A stretch of DNA of 7,039 bases from positions 1 to 7,039 of the forward strand of contig DASZMJ010000307.1 of the NCBI GenBank assembly GCA_035551935.1, given 5' to 3'. The stretch is from DASZMJ01 sp035551935 (GTDB taxonomy: Bacteria; Planctomycetota; Planctomycetia; Isosphaerales; Isosphaeraceae). The translations under genes were made by a program, and so were the position numbers. How positions within the stretch are numbered: the stretch's first letter is position 1; every line of letters starts with the position of its first letter. Shown here piece after piece: positions 6,281-7,039 of the stretch. The notes under the pieces are model-generated. The model saw only the letters and a list, made by a program, of their open reading frames with translations. It made no database searches and was not told the origin of the DNA.

Positions 6281-6890
6281 ACGTCAGAGATTGCGCGTGC
6301 AAGGCGATCCCGGGCCCGCCGTCGGGCGCGCGGAGGACGGTCGCCGCCCCATATTTCCGGTCGCCGACGATCGGCAATCCCCGCGCCGCCAGTTGCACGC
6401 GGAGCTGATGCCCCCGGCCCGTCGTCGGCCGCAGCTCGAATGTGGTCGTCCGCGGCCCGCGGCCGACGACCCGGAACGCCAGCCGCGCCGCTTTTCCTCC
6501 CGGCGTCCCCGCCGGCACCACCTCGACGACGTTCCGCCGCTCGTCCTTGCGGAGCGTGTCCTCCCACTCCCCCTCGTCCTCTCGGCAACTCCCCTCGACC
6601 ACCGCCCGGTACACCTTCTCGACCGTCCCCTCCCGGAACTGCTCCGACAGCCTCGCCGCCGCCTTGCTCGTCTTCGCCACGAGCACCACCCCCGACACCG
6701 GCCGGTCGAGCCGGTGCACGAGGCCGACGTACACATTGCCCGGCTTCTGGAATCGTCGCTTCAAGTCCTCGCGCACCATGTCCACCAGCGCCGGCTCCCC
6801 CGTCGCGTCCCCCTGCGTCAGCACCCCCGCCGGCTTGTTCACGGCGAGGCAGTGGTTGTCTTCGTAGAGGCGATCGAGCACGGTCGGCAT
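6198..6890 (-). CDS. RluA-family pseudouridine synthase
   Basis: The 230-residue product is a cytoplasmic RNA-modifying enzyme that converts uridine to pseudouridine in rRNA or tRNA. Family motifs occur in order: NKPAGVLTQ (18-26), HRLDRPVSGVVL (59-70) with the catalytic Asp62, EKVYRAVVEG (91-100) containing the conserved Tyr94, TTGRGHQLRVQLAARG (156-171), GDRKYG (176-181) and LHAQSLTFTHP (197-207). There is no N-terminal S4 domain, and the length suits the short, single-domain branch of the family. TGRGHQLRVQ is a mild variant of the usual TGRTHQIRVH. The substrate site cannot be assigned. ATG at 6890 gives the expected N-terminus; GTG at codon 4 (6881-6879) is a possible start, because a TACAAT hexamer overlaps the ATG. 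No Shine-Dalgarno sequence is evident. The 3' end lies antisense to the last 83 bases of the lipoprotein gene. Confidence 0.94.
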   Translation of the reverse strand: MPTVLDRLYEDNHCLAVNKPAGVLTQGDATGEPALVDMVREDLKRRFQKPGNVYVGLVHRLDRPVSGVVLVAKTSKAAARLSEQFREGTVEKVYRAVVEGSCREDEGEWEDTLRKDERRNVVEVVPAGTPGGKAARLAFRVVGRGPRTTTFELRPTTGRGHQLRVQLAARGLPIVGDRKYGAATVLRAPDGGPGIALHAQSLTFTHPTRREPTTVSAPAPAGWPGHASGA

Positions 6891-6916
6891 TGTACCCCAA
6901 ATGCCCGCCTTGACAG
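6889..6916 (-). promoter_or_regulatory. Promoter-like CTGTCA-16-TACAAT overlapping the synthase start
   Basis: On the minus strand, CTGTCA (6916-6911) lies 16 bases before TACAAT (6894-6889), whose last two bases belong to the annotated ATG. RNA would start near 6882, next to GTG codon 4 (6881-6879), so a leaderless message is conceivable. The -35-like box overlaps the consensus TTGACA of the opposite strand. Confidence 0.3.
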
Positions 6917-6939
6917 GCCCCGCCCTTCGGGCGAATCAT
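6910..6939 (+). promoter_or_regulatory. Promoter-like TTGACA-18-AATCAT for the right-edge gene
   Basis: TTGACA at 6910-6915 is a perfect -35 consensus. AATCAT at 6934-6939, after 18 bases, matches four of six -10 positions. RNA would start near 6946, about 40 bases before the ATG at 6989. A five-base hairpin CGCCC-TTC-GGGCG (6921-6933) fills the spacer, and a dyad ACAGT-C-ACTGT (6959-6969) follows the predicted start and could be an operator. Confidence 0.4.
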
Positions 6940-6988
6940 GGGGGGAACGATCGTGCGAACAGTCACTGTCCACGAACGAGGGGTCACG

Positions 6989-7039
6989 ATGTAGGCAGTC
7001 ACCCTCGACGCGACGCTGCGGGCCAAGCTCGACAACCTC
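6989..7039 (+). pseudogene. Start of a small protein gene, apparently interrupted by an amber codon at position 2 (partial)
   Basis: ATG at 6989-6991 has a purine-rich ribosome site (GAGGGG, 6978-6983) five bases upstream, but the next codon is TAG (6992-6994). The frame then stays open to the window end, reading AVTLDATLRAKLDNL, which looks like a genuine protein start. It resembles small planctomycete proteins beginning M-x-V-T-L-D-x-T-L-R-x-K-L, which I recall only loosely, possibly antitoxin-like. Either a nonsense mutation or three-base insertion has broken the gene, translation begins at a non-ATG codon (CTG at 7016 is the first candidate), or the base call is wrong. The remainder is outside the window. 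Confidence 0.35.

Noticed and set aside
4456..6408. A 650-codon plus-strand open frame overlapping the lipoprotein gene
   Set aside because: Almost entirely Arg/Pro/Ala in the frame next to the lipoprotein. It has no ribosome site or motif, and it runs through the opposing synthase gene.
1..7039. A complete undescribed defence or biosynthetic system
   Set aside because: The genes are in convergent and divergent order with unrelated housekeeping or envelope roles. No nuclease, toxin, reverse transcriptase or similar effector is visible.

Overview
The window is about 70% G+C on inspection. It carries long proline/alanine/arginine-rich proteins, a lipoprotein-like secreted protein with low-complexity linkers, and a membrane glycosyltransferase of a kind common in planctomycetes. 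My best guess is a chromosomal segment of a Planctomycetota bacterium, probably near Isosphaeraceae. This is an impression from composition and protein style, not from a search.

Layout. Bases 1-292 are a less GC-rich leader with no convincing gene; weakly matching inverted ends lie at 1 and 131. A family-9 glycosyltransferase (293-1339, +) follows. It converges on a very large membrane protein (1404-4406, -). Between them is a near-perfect giant hairpin (arms 1353-1394 and 1408-1449), which also encodes the last 15 residues of the membrane protein. That protein reads as two GT-C type glycosyltransferase modules fused head to tail. A 398-base divergent gap (4407-4804) holds a promoter-like signal for the minus gene, an 18-base perfect palindrome and a small hairpin.

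The right half starts with a putative lipoprotein (4805-6280, +). It has a phosphatase-like domain whose catalytic cysteine position is Asp, and it ends in a C-terminal membrane segment. Its 3' end overlaps tail-to-tail by 83 bases with an RluA-family pseudouridine synthase (6198-6890, -). Beyond that is a short divergent promoter region with overlapping -35-like boxes. At the right edge is the apparent beginning of a small protein, in which a well-placed ATG with a ribosome binding site is followed at once by an amber codon.

The two glycosyltransferase genes suggest cell-envelope glycan or glycolipid assembly: a soluble nucleotide-sugar enzyme beside a polyprenyl-phosphate-sugar enzyme. They are convergent rather than co-transcribed, so shared function is only an inference. 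The lipoprotein and the pseudouridine synthase look unrelated. I see no CRISPR array, transposase, tRNA, rRNA or defence cassette. The best candidates for something new are the gene-terminating hairpin repeat, the fused double GT-C protein and the predicted inactive cell-surface phosphatase.
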